Origin: Diphasiastrum complanatum
Taxonomy: Eukaryota > Streptophyta > Lycopodiopsida > Lycopodiales > Lycopodiaceae
Assembly: GCA_029204225.1 (NCBI GenBank)
Contig: CM055108.1
Coordinates: 3,399,547 to 3,463,546, forward strand
Direction: 5' to 3'
Length of the DNA: 64,000 nt
The position numbers were made by a program, and so were the translations under genes. Each line of letters starts with the position of its first letter. Within the stretch, counting starts at the first letter, position 1. Under the pieces are notes generated by a model, which saw only the letters and a list, made by a program, of their open reading frames with translations, made no database searches and was not told where the DNA came from. This document shows, piece after piece, positions 45,583 to 56,639 of the stretch.

Positions 45583-46240
45583 ACAAGTGCAATACAGGGG
45601 GACACGTAGGCAGGTGTATCAGACCTGTGCGCATGAAAGGTGGTGGGTGGAAATTCGAGTGTGAAGGACGCGCACAAGTGCGATATGCGGAGCGAAAAAA
45701 AAAAGTGAAAAAAATTCATCAAAGTTTGTGATTTTATATCTTGGTCCGCTCGTGCGAAAGCATGTCCAATCACATGTGTGGGAGTTGTACAAACAAATGA
45801 CACAGCGACACGTGTCACACTGTCACTTTACATGTGTGGGATTTGTATGAGCAAATGATAGAGCGACACGTGTTTTTGAGCACACAAATGAACACGCGAC
45901 ATGTGTCCAGTTGTCATTTCACACGTGTCCAGGTGTCACCTTGCACGTGCCAGTAGCTGCAGTCGAATCGAAAGTAGACACGTGTCCATTGACCGTTGAC
46001 CTCACGTGCAAAAATTTAGTATAAATGGCATGAAAACCGATTAATTTTTTACCTTTTTCCGTTATCAAAATTCGCGGCATATCGCTCTTGTGCACTCGCT
46101 TTGTTGACCATTTGCACTCAACGACACCTACTTGCGCTCAAGTGCGATATTCGGTATCTCATGCCGTACACATCTCTCTTGTGCGCCATCTTGATATTTA
46201 GTTTTCTTTCTCGTATCCCTCGTGCACAAGTGCGATATTC
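45572..46240. promoter_or_regulatory. Divergent promoter with CACGTG cluster and GCACAAGTGCGATAT motifs
   Basis: Spacer between the protease gene (minus) and ORF-A (plus). CACGTG cores occur at about 45808, 45867, 45920, 45944, 45979 and 46003; such G-boxes bind bZIP/bHLH factors. A separate motif close to GCACAAGTGCGATAT occurs at 45582-45596, 45672-45686, 46136-46150 and 46224-46238, and inverted at 46079-46093. GTATAAATGG at 46018 is a TATA candidate for ORF-A. Confidence 0.6.
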
Positions 46241-46286
46241 ACTTTATTTCGATGGTCTCTTGCTCAGGATCCTCACGAGATTCAGG

Positions 46287-47767
46287 ATGAGTTCATTTCT
46301 TAGTGAATTTGGGATTACTGAAAATCTGGACTACTTCCACAGCCTATTTAGGCCATATCTACATGTTTTCAAGACTGCACAACCGAATTCTGACGTTTTT
46401 TATCAACATTATGTTAGATTCAGAGATATAATTAGTAAGCCTGTTTTCTCCATAGGTTCACTCCAGTACATGCATTATACTGATCTGGTTCACTTCTTCC
46501 CAGCTTTCAAACATAGACTAGATAGAATGTTCACCAAATTGTTTGATTTTTTCAAAAGCAGTTCATTGTGTCCTTATTGCAACAAGAAATGTCGATTGGT
46601 TGAATATCAGAGTGGTTTCGTACTTTTTCTATTAGTTCAGATCCCAGATGATGATGAAATTTCTGTTGCTGACCCTCCCTTTTCATCATCCTCCGTTCAG
46701 TCAACTATTAAGGACATCAATCACTTTCTTATCGACACTCCTGATAAGGAAAGTGACTTTATAAATATAGATACTGATTCTCTATGGGATTCTTTTATTG
46801 GCCAAAATACATCTGTTGATGAATCCAACCCTATAGAGGATTCTAAATGTCTATTCAAGTTGCCTATATATTATATTAATGACGATGTATATTTTACTAC
46901 TGCTGATTTATGTAAATTTTTTGACTATCGTGAAGACGAGGTTCTATGTTTATTATCCAGCACAATTTCCGAATTCTCCAACTTCGTAGATTTTGAAACA
47001 GATGATCTTGTTGCTGGTATTGATTTTGATGACGAGGAGGGAATTATGACTGGTGAAGAATGCTTGACTAAGACTTTATCAAATATAGCTGAGGATGGGT
47101 GAGGCAGACCATCCGATGAAGAATTCACATCATTTCAATCCCAGATGGGCTTCCCTCGTCCATCATTATTGCATTTCACGGATGATTCCAGTTTAGTACG
47201 TGGTCATTATATTGATCATCCTGATCTGGTTGCTGATGATGATGAAGAATGTGTAACTGTTTAAACTTCCTTGCATTACGATATTTCTAATCACTGAATG
47301 TGTTTTTGCTAACAAATTTCCTATTGCAAGATGCTCTCATAATAGATGATTTTGCAGCGAGACGAGGTGGTTTCAGACAACACGCATCGTCTTTCCAGAG
47401 GGATAGTGGACTTGGCCACTATCTTAGGCATTTCCTGAAGAATGAGATCTGTATTGCTCATTCCAAGCTGAGCCCAGTTGGGGAGACTCTTATAATGGTA
47501 GTTAAAGCTTTATCATTTTACCTAGGAGGACATAAATTTGTAAAGACAAATAAGATCATTTTTGTCAAAAGATCTTATGTTTTGAACATTTTAGGCTTTA
47601 CTGATGGGAATGTTCCTTTAAGGAGTTCCCATTATTCATTGTATTCCACTTATATTGAGCTTAGTTGAAATAAGCATAATGCACATCTATTAGATGCATA
47701 CGCTAGCAGAGAATTTCTTCATGACAATACTGCCATAGAATCTGACACAAGATCTGATGATGAATAG
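46287..47767 (+). pseudogene. ORF-A of the transposon-like element, copy I (unknown function)
   Basis: Start ATG at 46287 (MSSFLSEFGITENLDYF); the upstream open frame only translates the promoter motif. Exon 1 to about 47250, donor GTGTAAC; exon 2 from about 47331, acceptor ATTGCAAG. N-terminal half has CPYCNKKC (about 46570), a possible metal site, and many acidic residues. C-terminal half has FAARRGGFRQ, LGHYLRHFLKNEICI, KALSFYLGGHKF and KIIFVKR, shared with copy II. In-frame stops at 47100 and 47666. No known family recognised. Convergent with ORF-B, 134 bp apart. Confidence 0.65.
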
Positions 47768-47901
47768 TTGACACTTTGTATTTTGGTATAATACAATCAA
47801 TACATTTACATTGAGTATTTCTCCTTTCTTGTTGAATGAATTTGCAAAGCTATTCTGAACATGTCATGATTTGATAATAATGATGATCGTGTACTCAACA
47901 A

Positions 47902-50541
47902 TCATCTAATTTTCTCTTCCTGTATGAACTTGCATGCTTTTCTAAACTTGTTATATTGTGTGGACTTTGTTATATGTTGAATTTGAACTCTGCGGTAGAA
48001 CCACTGAAACAATTGACAAATGTAATTTCGTTTTTCATTGGTTCCTCCATGTTGTGTATTTCGATGAAATGCTGCTCGTGCTTGCCAGTGTGACTTCTCC
48101 ATCCCTTGTGATGACCATACACTCAAGCTTCCATATGTATTTGCAAAAAATGTTGTATGATCTCTTAGTATGTGCTGCATATGTCAAAATCATAATGTTA
48201 GTCTTCTGTTTGGATCTAAATATATATGAAAATTTGAAAGCATTTTAAGAATTTAATACTAACCATGTAATGAGTGATGTGATCATCTCCCCATGCTTTT
48301 GATACTGCATTAACAAACTTGACACAATTCCTTTGGACAACTTTCTTATCAATATCAGAGTATTTTTCTTTTCTTAAAATAGCAATCACACTATCAAGCT
48401 TTTTCCATACATCAACTTCTAGTACTCTGGTTTTGCCGTCTTTCTCGAAGTCCTGAGTAGCAGCAATAATATCTGTCCAGAATGAGTGTTGAATATTAGA
48501 AGCCCTACCAGTATGACTTGATAGGAAACGACGTGCTTTTGCTCCTCCTATGCTTGGCTTAGTTGGCATGTTCCCATTCTTTCCTGAAAGCTTTTCATCT
48601 TTTTGAATTTTGATATGTCCTTTATGCTTTTGATAAAACATCTTCTAATCGAGAGATAGCTTCCTTTGCTAATGATGCTGGCTTAGTATTTCAAGCAAAA
48701 ACTATATGAAGATAAATGATCTTTTCTATTAATCTAACTTCTCCATGAAGAGTGCAAACATGTACATTTTTTAAGGGGATAGGCAGCACAGGCTTCCAGT
48801 TTGGATCTGATATTCTCTAGTAATTCATTTGCTCCTAGTTACATCTTTTGCCATTTTCATACAGTACAAACAAGGGTGTTTTGATGTAGCACCGTGAGAG
48901 ACATTATACATACATTTTAATGTTTTCAAATTACCTGCTAAGTGCCATTCAACATTGAAGTCTCCAACTCCTGGAACATTGAGAAGTCTTCCATCCATAT
49001 GGTCCTTGATGATCCTAGGATAAGATGTCCTTGAGAATATCCATGATAATATATCATGATTCTCTTTTAGCACCTGTCCAAAAAAATTAATCAGACTTAA
49101 TTTACAATGTATTAATACTATTCAATGAATGTAATGTAATAATGAGGCTAGTTATCTGAAACGCTGCCAACCACCATATATCATTTTCTGACTGGACACT
49201 GAATATGAAATCTTCTTGGTTCTCTGTTTGTGATAGAGCACCATTCATGAGAGTTATACTAACCCTCTCCATCTTTTGCCCTTTCACAATTTCTGACTCA
49301 TCTAACTTAAGTACTATGATTATTTTGCCATTCACCTTTTCATAGGTTATATCATAGAATGTGACAATGTATCTCAGCAAGTAATTTAGATCAACAAATA
49401 AATTGTTTGATGAATTATAGAATATTGATCTTCCATCAGTTTCATACACCTCCTCAATATGAAATGGAGTTCCAGTGATCTTATGCATACCTATGTTTAA
49501 TGTATCCCTCTCTTTCTTCAAGTGATATGTCCTAGGGATTGGGACTTTTCTAATTTGAACTTGCTTAAAAGCTTCTCTAATTAGTTTAAATATTGTTGCA
49601 TATGCTTCCCTGCTTATACCCGCAAAATCACAAGCACCCTAAACTGTAGTCTTATCTAAAATTTTTTGAATGTCCACCATCAAAGTCTCTGCTATTTTAC
49701 ACTTTACATTTGAAATCCTATTGTTCATCATGATACGCTCAGTGGATTTGCAAGTCAATATTGTGACCAATGACATTCCTAGTGAAGCATTGTCTTTAAT
49801 ATTCCAAGGAGCTACTAATGCAGATCTGCAAAAAAGATAGATAGTTAACAGAATATCACCATAGCTGAAATTAAATCCAAATGTCATTGAAAAACTTACA
49901 AAAATCAGAATATGCTTACTTGAATGCACAGATGCTTCTATTTCGATAACCTCCTTTCGAAAGCGTTTGAATATCCTTGCAACTTTTTTGTGTTCGCTTC
50001 TTACTTTCAGCCTTCTTCTTTGCCAAATCCACATCCTTCAATAATTGTAAGTTTTCAATACGAATAGATTGTAAGACTGATTGCATTTGCTCTAGTTCTG
50101 ATTTGATATTGATTGTTATCTTCTGTAATGATTCATTATTTTTTTAAGTTGTTCATTTTCTTCTAATGTGTTTTGGAGATGACAATCTCTATTCTGACAA
50201 TAAGAGGATATCCAAATTAACTCACCTTCTAAAAGTGAACTTTATTCAAATAAAGTGGTTTTTCATGGTTTTGCAATCTTTCACAATATCCTAGTAATCC
50301 ACTATGTCCATTGCATATCCATGTAAGTAAATGAGTTATTGAAGAGAATGTGGGATGTGTCAAAGTGCTTGGATCTTGTGGATATAGTGTTCCATCTATC
50401 CACAAATCCAAGTTTTTTTTTTCCTTCTGCCCTGTAACGAGAACGATCCTCAACAGATATTTGAATTCCTTTGCCTCCTCTTCTCTGCAAAGGTGCCAAA
50501 TCAATAGGGATATCCACATGTAGATGATACAATGTCATCAT
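47902..50541 (-). pseudogene. ORF-B, DDE transposase-like gene of the transposon-like element, copy I
   Basis: Minus-strand gene, start 50541. Order: N-terminal part (YHLHVDIP; LYPQDPSTL); coiled-coil stretch to 49920; exon 49825-49156 with ACDFAGISREAYATIFKLI, NNLFVDLNYLLRYIV, VLKLDESEIVKGQK and IWWLAAFQ; exon from 49073 with VEWHLAGNLKTLKCM and PCLYCMK; exon ending 48264 with IGGAKARRFLS and DDHITHYM; last exon 48174-47902 with HILRDH and SSQGMEKSHWQARAAF. Asp, GD/GN-LK, C-x2-C, H...H and Glu-Lys-Ser-His spacing recalls RNase H-fold DDE transposases. The second Asp is Asn here, a stop precedes ACDFAG, and the donor at 49155 reads AT. Confidence 0.62.
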
Positions 50542-50599
50542 TAAAAAAATAATAGAGTAATCAGTTGCATCAAAGTACTATGACCAGATTCTATGAAGC

Positions 50600-51113
50600 A
50601 AAGCAAAGTACTCATCTTTGATTATATTATATACTATGTACGATCAATCCAAACTCCATGCTTGTATGCTTGATTCAAATTTGGAAATGCCGCTCATTTT
50701 TTCATTCCAATAGGTAGTTGGCACTCATATTTCCATTCCGAAGTGATGATGGCATTCATAATTGGAGATGGCACCCATATTTCCATTCTCGTGGAAGGAA
50801 TGCATATGAAACATTTTGCATTTTTTCATGATTCAAATTTGGGGATGGCGGTCATATTCTAGATCTATTGAAAATATTGCCCTTTTCGTAACCAATGGAG
50901 GGAATATTTTTGAATTTAGTAAGTTATACTGCGAACTGTTAACAGTTTTTAACTGTGACTATAGACACTGTGGTTAGATCATTGGGAGTTGGGGAGGCCT
51001 TGGGAGTGGTGTGTTCAAGCAAATAAACAATATTGTTTTTTGCTATTTTGATATTTTTCTATATCCTGCATGGCATTCCTTAAAGGGTCTTTTTGATATT
51101 GAGAACTCCTCTA
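50600..51113. other. Right flank and terminus of the transposon-like element
   Basis: Non-coding. The last 50 bp (CATGGCATTCCTTAAAGGG, then TCTTTTTGA and AACTCCTCTA) align with the right end of the small element (59290-59329) and with 61998-62035 at the right of copy II. A short variable repeat with TTTCCATTC and GGCACTCAT-like words lies at 50690-50800. Confidence 0.6.
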
Positions 51114-51116
51114 ATG

Positions 51117-51369
51117 TGATCCATCATTGTACATAAGATTTCATGATGGCATGATTATTATTCTTGTTTTGTATGTAGATGACATTATCTTGAGTGGTAA
51201 TGATCTAGATGGAATTAGAGATGTAAAAATTGCTTTAGCAAAAGAGTTTAAAATGGTAGATCTCGGCCAATTAAGCTTCATTCTTGGAATAGAGGTTATT
51301 AGAGGATGTGATTTTAGCTTCATTTGTCAATCTAAATATGCTACATCCATCCTAGATAGACTTGGAATG
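51117..51369 (+). pseudogene. Ty1/copia reverse transcriptase, continuation
   Basis: The frame CDPSLYIRFHDG then LVLYVDDIILSGNDLDG, KEFKMVDLGQLSFILGIEV and QSKYATSILDRLGMSD. It resumes the copia interrupted at 43935. At 51370 it fuses to LTR sequence. Confidence 0.88.
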
Positions 51370-51439
51370 TCTGATAGATTGTTTAACAAGCACACAATCA
51401 ACCTTGTGGATCATTCAAAGATCCATTTATGGTCCTTAG
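51370..51439 (+). repeat. Copia LTR segment fused to reverse transcriptase
   Basis: Identical over 70 bp to 40557-40626. The join uses TCTGATAG, which fits both the end of GMSD in the coding sequence and the LTR, so it looks like a microhomology-mediated deletion removing RNase H and the start of the 3' LTR. Confidence 0.8.
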
Positions 51440-51620
51440 GCAAAAGGTAATTTCAAGCAGTCAATTGAAAGAGAGAACTTTTACAATTGGCAAGGTGGTG
51501 AGCAAGGACAATGCAATAAGAAAAAACCTGGTAATTTTTGCTATTGCCACAAGCTAGGACTTTGGAAATTTGAATGCAAGAAGAGAAAATTTGACTCAAG
51601 ACAATGAACATGTAAATGGC
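51440..51620 (+). pseudogene. Degenerate copia Gag zinc-knuckle fragment
   Basis: Frame starting KGNFKQSIERENFYNWQGGE, then CYCHKLGLWKFECKKRKF, a damaged CCHC knuckle (the His position is Leu). Short scrap of a different copia. Confidence 0.5.
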
Positions 51621-51664
51621 GAGTGGGTCACCATGTGGACCAATTCCAATAAGAGAATATGGGT

Positions 51665-51765
51665 ATCAACTCACATTCTAAAAAGTGAATTTTTTTTCTT
51701 AGAAAACTGATTTCCACAGTTTTGCAATCTCTCACAATATCCTAGTAATCAAGTATGCCCATTGG
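51665..51765 (-). pseudogene. Second fragment of ORF-B first exon end
   Basis: Closely matches 50220-50320 (shared TTTTGCAATCT, CTCACAATATCCTAGTAATC), which is the end of the first ORF-B exon in copy I. It is an extra, isolated scrap of the same element family. Confidence 0.6.
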
Positions 51766-51859
51766 TTGGTAACCGCTCTTAGGATATTTCTTTCTCCAGC
51801 TGTTTTAGGGTTGATGATAAGTTGGCGACGTCGATCTACCAATGTAGCAAAAAAGCAAA

Positions 51860-52165
51860 AAACCCGAAAAACCCAAAAAACTCGAAGGTGTCCTTTAGAC
51901 TGAAGGTATGCAACTCTTGTAGGTGTCCTTAGACTTAAGGTATGTAAATCTTGAAGACGCCCTTAGATTTAAAGCAACAAAGAAGACGAAAAAGACAAAA
52001 AAGCCAAAAAGTGCCTTAGACTAAAGGCAACGAAGAAGCAGAAGGTGCCTTAGACTAAAGATAGCGAAGAAGCCGAAAAGTGCCTTAGTTTAAAGACATC
52101 GAAAAAGCTGAAGGTGCCTTAAGTTAAAGACAACAAAAAAATCAAAAAAGTCGAAGGTGCCTAAA
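51860..52165. repeat. Degenerate short tandem repeats (GGTGCCTTAGACTAAAG)
   Basis: Repeats of a roughly 40-45 bp unit with the core GGTGCCTTAGACTAAAGGC and AACGAAGAAG, decaying leftwards. Non-coding. Confidence 0.65.
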
Positions 52166-52300
52166 AAATGGTTTTTAAGGCATTCTGGCCACTCTGTTGC
52201 ATTTTTCACGAAGGGGCGAAGAAGGCGAAGGTGGTCCAAAAATGGTTTCCAATTCATTCTGGCCAGTGTGTTGCATTTTTTGTGAAGGCACAAAAAAGGC
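52150..52300. repeat. Two-copy tandem repeat (about 75 bp)
   Basis: Both units begin CGAAGGTG and contain AATGGTTT, CATTCTGGCCA and TGTTGCATTTTT. Unit boundary near 52226. Confidence 0.65.
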
Positions 52301-52806
52301 AAAAAAAGCAAAGGTATCTTCAATTGTTTAAGGCACAAGGGGAAAAACTTTAAAGGGAAAAATGTGAAGGTCCGAAATCATGTTGTCGGCCTTCCGTTTT
52401 CAAGATGCTCATTACTTAATGATTTTTTCTTTAAGGTTGAGCATAAGAAATCTAACAATATTATGTAAGATCCTGAATAAGATCACTATTGCACATGCTA
52501 CAGACTGGAATCAAAAGCTACCTTCAGTGCTCTAAGCATATAGAAACACGGAGAAGATCAAAACGAAACAGACTCCATACTTTCTTACATATGGTATGCA
52601 TCCAATTTTGCTGATTGAATTCGAGATGCCAACTTTTCAAATACAAGCAGAACGAACAGATACTTGCCACATGATCATCGTCTCTACTGTGTCACTGTTT
52701 AAACATTGTAATTTTATATTTTCACCTTACACTTTCTTTTTACTCTCATGCTCACTTGCTCTCGCTCTCCATCGCTCACCATGCAAGTGCAAGTACCAGC
52801 TCTACA

Positions 52807-54880
52807 ATGAGCTGGAAAATCAAAATCTCAATTCGACTTGCATCAATTCAGTCTTTACTAGATCAATGTAGATTGAGTAATCTGAAAGTGGATCCATCCA
52901 TTGTCCTCCAAGAAACCAGCACTGACTTCGTGAACTCCATTCACACACTGGCTGAATCTGATTTCAAATTCGCTCTGTGGAACAACACCTTCATAATCAA
53001 TGAAGCAGTCTTTTCTGCAGCTCTTGGACTACCAATTGATGGTGCAACCAATTCAACGTCGAAAGTTTCCATTGAAGAGTCGAAGTATTTTTTGTCGAAC
53101 TACATTGTACCAAGCAAAGGGTACAAGATCACGATGGTGAGAGATGTGCAAATGAAATTTTTCTTCAAGTATGCAAACCAGGTGTTGTTTGTCACAAATG
53201 CTGATGCTATAATCTCAGCACAGAATTTTGGATACCTGATTGATGCACTAGCGGGCCAACCAGTATGCTTTGGCACCATTGTCTTCAAATCATTCTTGCG
53301 TTGGGTTAAACATAAAAAGTTTGCTACAGTGGGAGCATGCATCTCACGACTGTGTGACCACTTCGGCATCCTTACAGAAGCAGAGTAGGGTGTCTTTCCA
53401 GGAAGGATGCACAAAGACTGATTTATCGAGCCTCATGCAGAGCACCCCTGCACAAGTCCAGCCAGCAACTACCACAACTATGGAAGTCAACACAACGGCA
53501 GTCCATAAGGACTCTGTTTTGGATGCTACTATGTAGAATGTTCATGAGCCCTCTACTGCAGTCGAAACTTTGGTTGTCGTCCCAGTCATGGGCAAGTCTT
53601 CTCAGAAGCCAGGGAGCAATGCTTCCTCGGATGACGAAGAAACCATCTTCGACACTCAGATGCAAGATAAAGACAAAGGGGTGGATAAGGAGGCCACAAA
53701 TGGGGATGAAGAGGACAATAAAGAAAACCTTTACAGGCGGTACCATCAGTTCTCCTTGGGCGCCAAGGAAATTGTTGGTAAAATCCATGCCTACGACCTA
53801 CATATTCAAGAGAATATGATGCATCTATTCCAGCACACAGATGAGATGACCAGCAACATTGAATTGTTGTCTAAACAGATCACATCTCTAGAGGTAGACA
53901 ACAAGATGTTGAATGAGCAAAATCGCTCTCTAGGCCGACTACTTCAGAAGTCGAATGAGGAAGCCCAGTTTTTTCAAGATAGCAATAAGACACTTCAGAG
54001 CTAAGCTCAATAAGGTCAAGGCAAAAAAGGCTTCTCTATACACCACACTTCATGACGAGATCATGAAAAGAATAAAGACAGAAACTACCTTATCCGGGCC
54101 AGATGCATACGAAGAATACTCGCAGGCCCTAGAGAAGATTGATGACTTGACAAAGCAACTCCAAGCAACCCAGAACTGTACAAGGGTGGCCGATCATCCG
54201 GAGTATGCAGAGGCCTGCATCAGAATCTCCGACCTACAGAAGGAGGTAGCAAACCTCAAACAACAACTCGAAGACCAGAAGCTCGCTGCAGACATCCATG
54301 GGCCAGACGTTGCAAAAGCGTTGCCTAAGGCAAAACAACCGACGAGGAATCAGTCGAAGGTATGCGTAGATCACTTTCAAGGTTTTTTTGAACGATTCTA
54401 GAAGTGGTGTCCTTGTCATGTTACTATCGAATTACAATGGCGTGTTGACTATTTGATGCTACCAGGCTCAGTAGGCATGGCAATCGAGGAGTGGCAGACG
54501 GAGTGGGAAAAAGAAATTTCCTCTGGTTATGGGACCAACTTAGCATAGAGCAAAAAGGATGTCTATGCTGGGCCATAATCCAGGAAAAATTCAAAGTTTC
54601 GCCATTCGGATCAGTGGAGTTGTACATAGGCTCAACATTTTTGTATGCGTTGGAGTACATCCAAATAAAGGAGTTGAAGCACAACGATTTGAAGCGAAAA
54701 TTTTGGAGGAAGCATGTGTAGTTCAAGTTATATTTACCAAACGGCCGGGCGAACATTGAAGAATTCGACGACGCAGGGCTGCTGTTAAATATCAACATGG
54801 CATATCTGGAGTTGTACAATATCTACACCGACTGGGAGCGGAACTTTTCAAGTTATTTTGTGAAAATCTAACACAACTTG
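52807..54880 (+). pseudogene. Second unusual ORF with globular domain and coiled coil
   Basis: ATG at 52807. An open stretch to 53388 contains DFKFALWNNTFIINEAVFS, AALGLPIDGA, VCFGTIVFKSFLRWVKHKK and CISRLCDHFGI. A stop, then an acidic linker (53600-53720) and a long coiled coil in two frames (53720-54340), ending QNCTRVADHPEYAEACIRI and LKQQLEDQKLAA. Degenerate sequence with VTIELQWRVDYL and IEEWQTEWEKE follows to about 54880. The layout parallels the ORF at 37060-38724. I suspect an LTR-element-encoded protein, but no polymerase is attached. Confidence 0.5.
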
Positions 54881-55780
54881 CAAAATAGAGCGAAATCACG
54901 CGAATATAAATATTTTTGTACATATATTTATTGGCAGTTTGGCACTTTTGCAGCCAAAGTCTTATTTTCTACTCAAAACTTATTTGTTAAGTGTAAATTT
55001 ATACAGTTTTCATCTACTTTATTCAAACAATTTACACTTAGGAAAAGTTCTCACTTAGTTCAGAAACTTTTTGATGGCACTTTACTCCCTGTAAGATTGA
55101 CACATATGGCAACTTACCTATTGGGAGGTACACCAGAGCAAGGGAAGACATTTTATTGCTCGAGTGTCAGAGAGATTTGGAAACAATGCAGCAACTACAT
55201 GATGATCTTAATACATGAAATTTTTTCTAGATTTTTCTTGTATATGTGATGCTGAGCTTTCATATGTGATGATAGTTATTTTATGTTTGCTGAAAAATAT
55301 TTTGAATCAACATTTGATTCTGAAATATCAAGTGAAGGTCAATATTCAAAAAAGGAAGAAATATCTTTACATTTGACCCAACGAAGATCAACGATACGAA
55401 AGTATTCTTTTCTAAGGAATGAATAAACCTTGAAACGAAGATTATCTGCTCATGAGGATGTTTCACATTTGAAGAGGGGGATATGTGATACCATGTATTT
55501 GTCAAATAATGTACATTTACTCCAAAATGGCAATATATACTTGGAAATGAGGACATGCGCTGGACAAATATATATTATGAAGAGGCCTATATCATTTTTC
55601 GGGAATAATTGCTAAGGACCTATCTTCTATTAAAGGACAAGATCTCCTAAAATGAAATGATGCCTAGAACACGAACAGACAAGATTCGTATTGTTGCTAT
55701 AAACTAGAGTAATTTAAACTCTTAGTGAAAGTTACCTTCAATGATGTAATTTACATTTACTTGTAATCTATTTATTAACT
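54881..55780. other. Gene-poor stretch
   Basis: Short frames only; plus-strand 55370-55620 could be a badly decayed retroelement fragment but no motif is secure. Confidence 0.35.
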
Positions 55781-55789
55781 AGAGCTAGT

Positions 55790-56200
55790 AAATGGAGCGA
55801 CACACCAGGAATCTCAAGAGGTGTGTTTGCTCACTCCGTAGGTAATATAAAAGGAAGACACACTTCATTCTCACACCACCGAGAGAAAGAGAAAGTTCCT
55901 ATATGGTGATATTGAAGAGAGGAATAGAGCATCGAAGGCTATTTCCCTTGATTTTGTTCTACGCACTGCTAAGTGTGAGTGATTTCGAATCTACTAGAGA
56001 TCTCGTATGCATTACTTAAATCATTCTTTGGTCAGATAGTACAATAGTTCATTACAGTCATTTGTTGTGTTTCCGTAAAGTCAATCTAAAGAATTGTCTT
56101 TAAACTAACTTACCCATCTACGCGAATACTTTGTGTTCGGCACCCGAGTAAAGTGGATATGTATTCATGTTGGTAACAAATATAATTGTTTCTAACATAT
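55790..56200 (+). promoter_or_regulatory. LTR-like promoter region
   Basis: TATA candidate GTAATATAAAAGG at 55841-55853 followed by a purine-rich GAGAGAAAGAGAAAG (about 55882) and, at 56181, TTGGTAACAAATA where an LTR element would have its primer site. Looks like an LTR R-U5 region of an unassigned element. A short frame follows at 56308-56574 (88 codons, no known domain). Confidence 0.3.
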
Positions 56201-56639
56201 TCGCGAACTATTTGAGTTGTTTAGACATGACTGGACTTTAGTTGTTGAGGACTTCTGTTTAGAACACATTAGTTCATGAATAAGATTAACTATTTGTCTG
56301 TCCGTACATGTCTGCATCAAACATAACACAAATATCTGCTAACAACTTAATCAGTCAAAGTGTAATTCATTCGAGTAACTCTGATAACACTTCATTTGTA
56401 GAACAATTTTCATTCGGTTTGATAGAGGAAGATTATTGTTTGGAATTCATTATCAACACACACCTATACCAAAAAGTAATACTTACTTATAAAATGTTTG
56501 TTGACAACCAAATTAACTCTCGACTCCATTTCATTCGAAATAAGTTAGGACTGTACCAATTAAACAACTTTTAAGTGCTATCTCCTTGGCGAACGACATA
56601 AATACTACACATATCTAGCAAATCTAGATTGGTATAGCA

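Larger units (their letters stand above)
43936..51113. mobile_element. Unclassified multi-gene DNA transposon-like element, copy I
   Basis: About 7.2 kb lying inside the copia reverse transcriptase. It contains a Ulp1/C48-like protease gene (minus), ORF-A (plus) and a DDE-like ORF-B (minus). The right end GAACTCCTCTAATG (51102-51115) matches the right terminus of the small elements at 27323-27651 and 58958-59329. The left terminus is not present; about 315 bp of copia is also missing there, so one deletion may have removed both. ORF-A and ORF-B recur together in copy II. I cannot place it in a named superfamily. Confidence 0.65.

Noticed and set aside
46101-46286. N-terminal extension of ORF-A
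   Set aside because: The extension translates the repeated GCACAAGTGCGATAT promoter motif; the ATG at 46287 starts the protein-like part.
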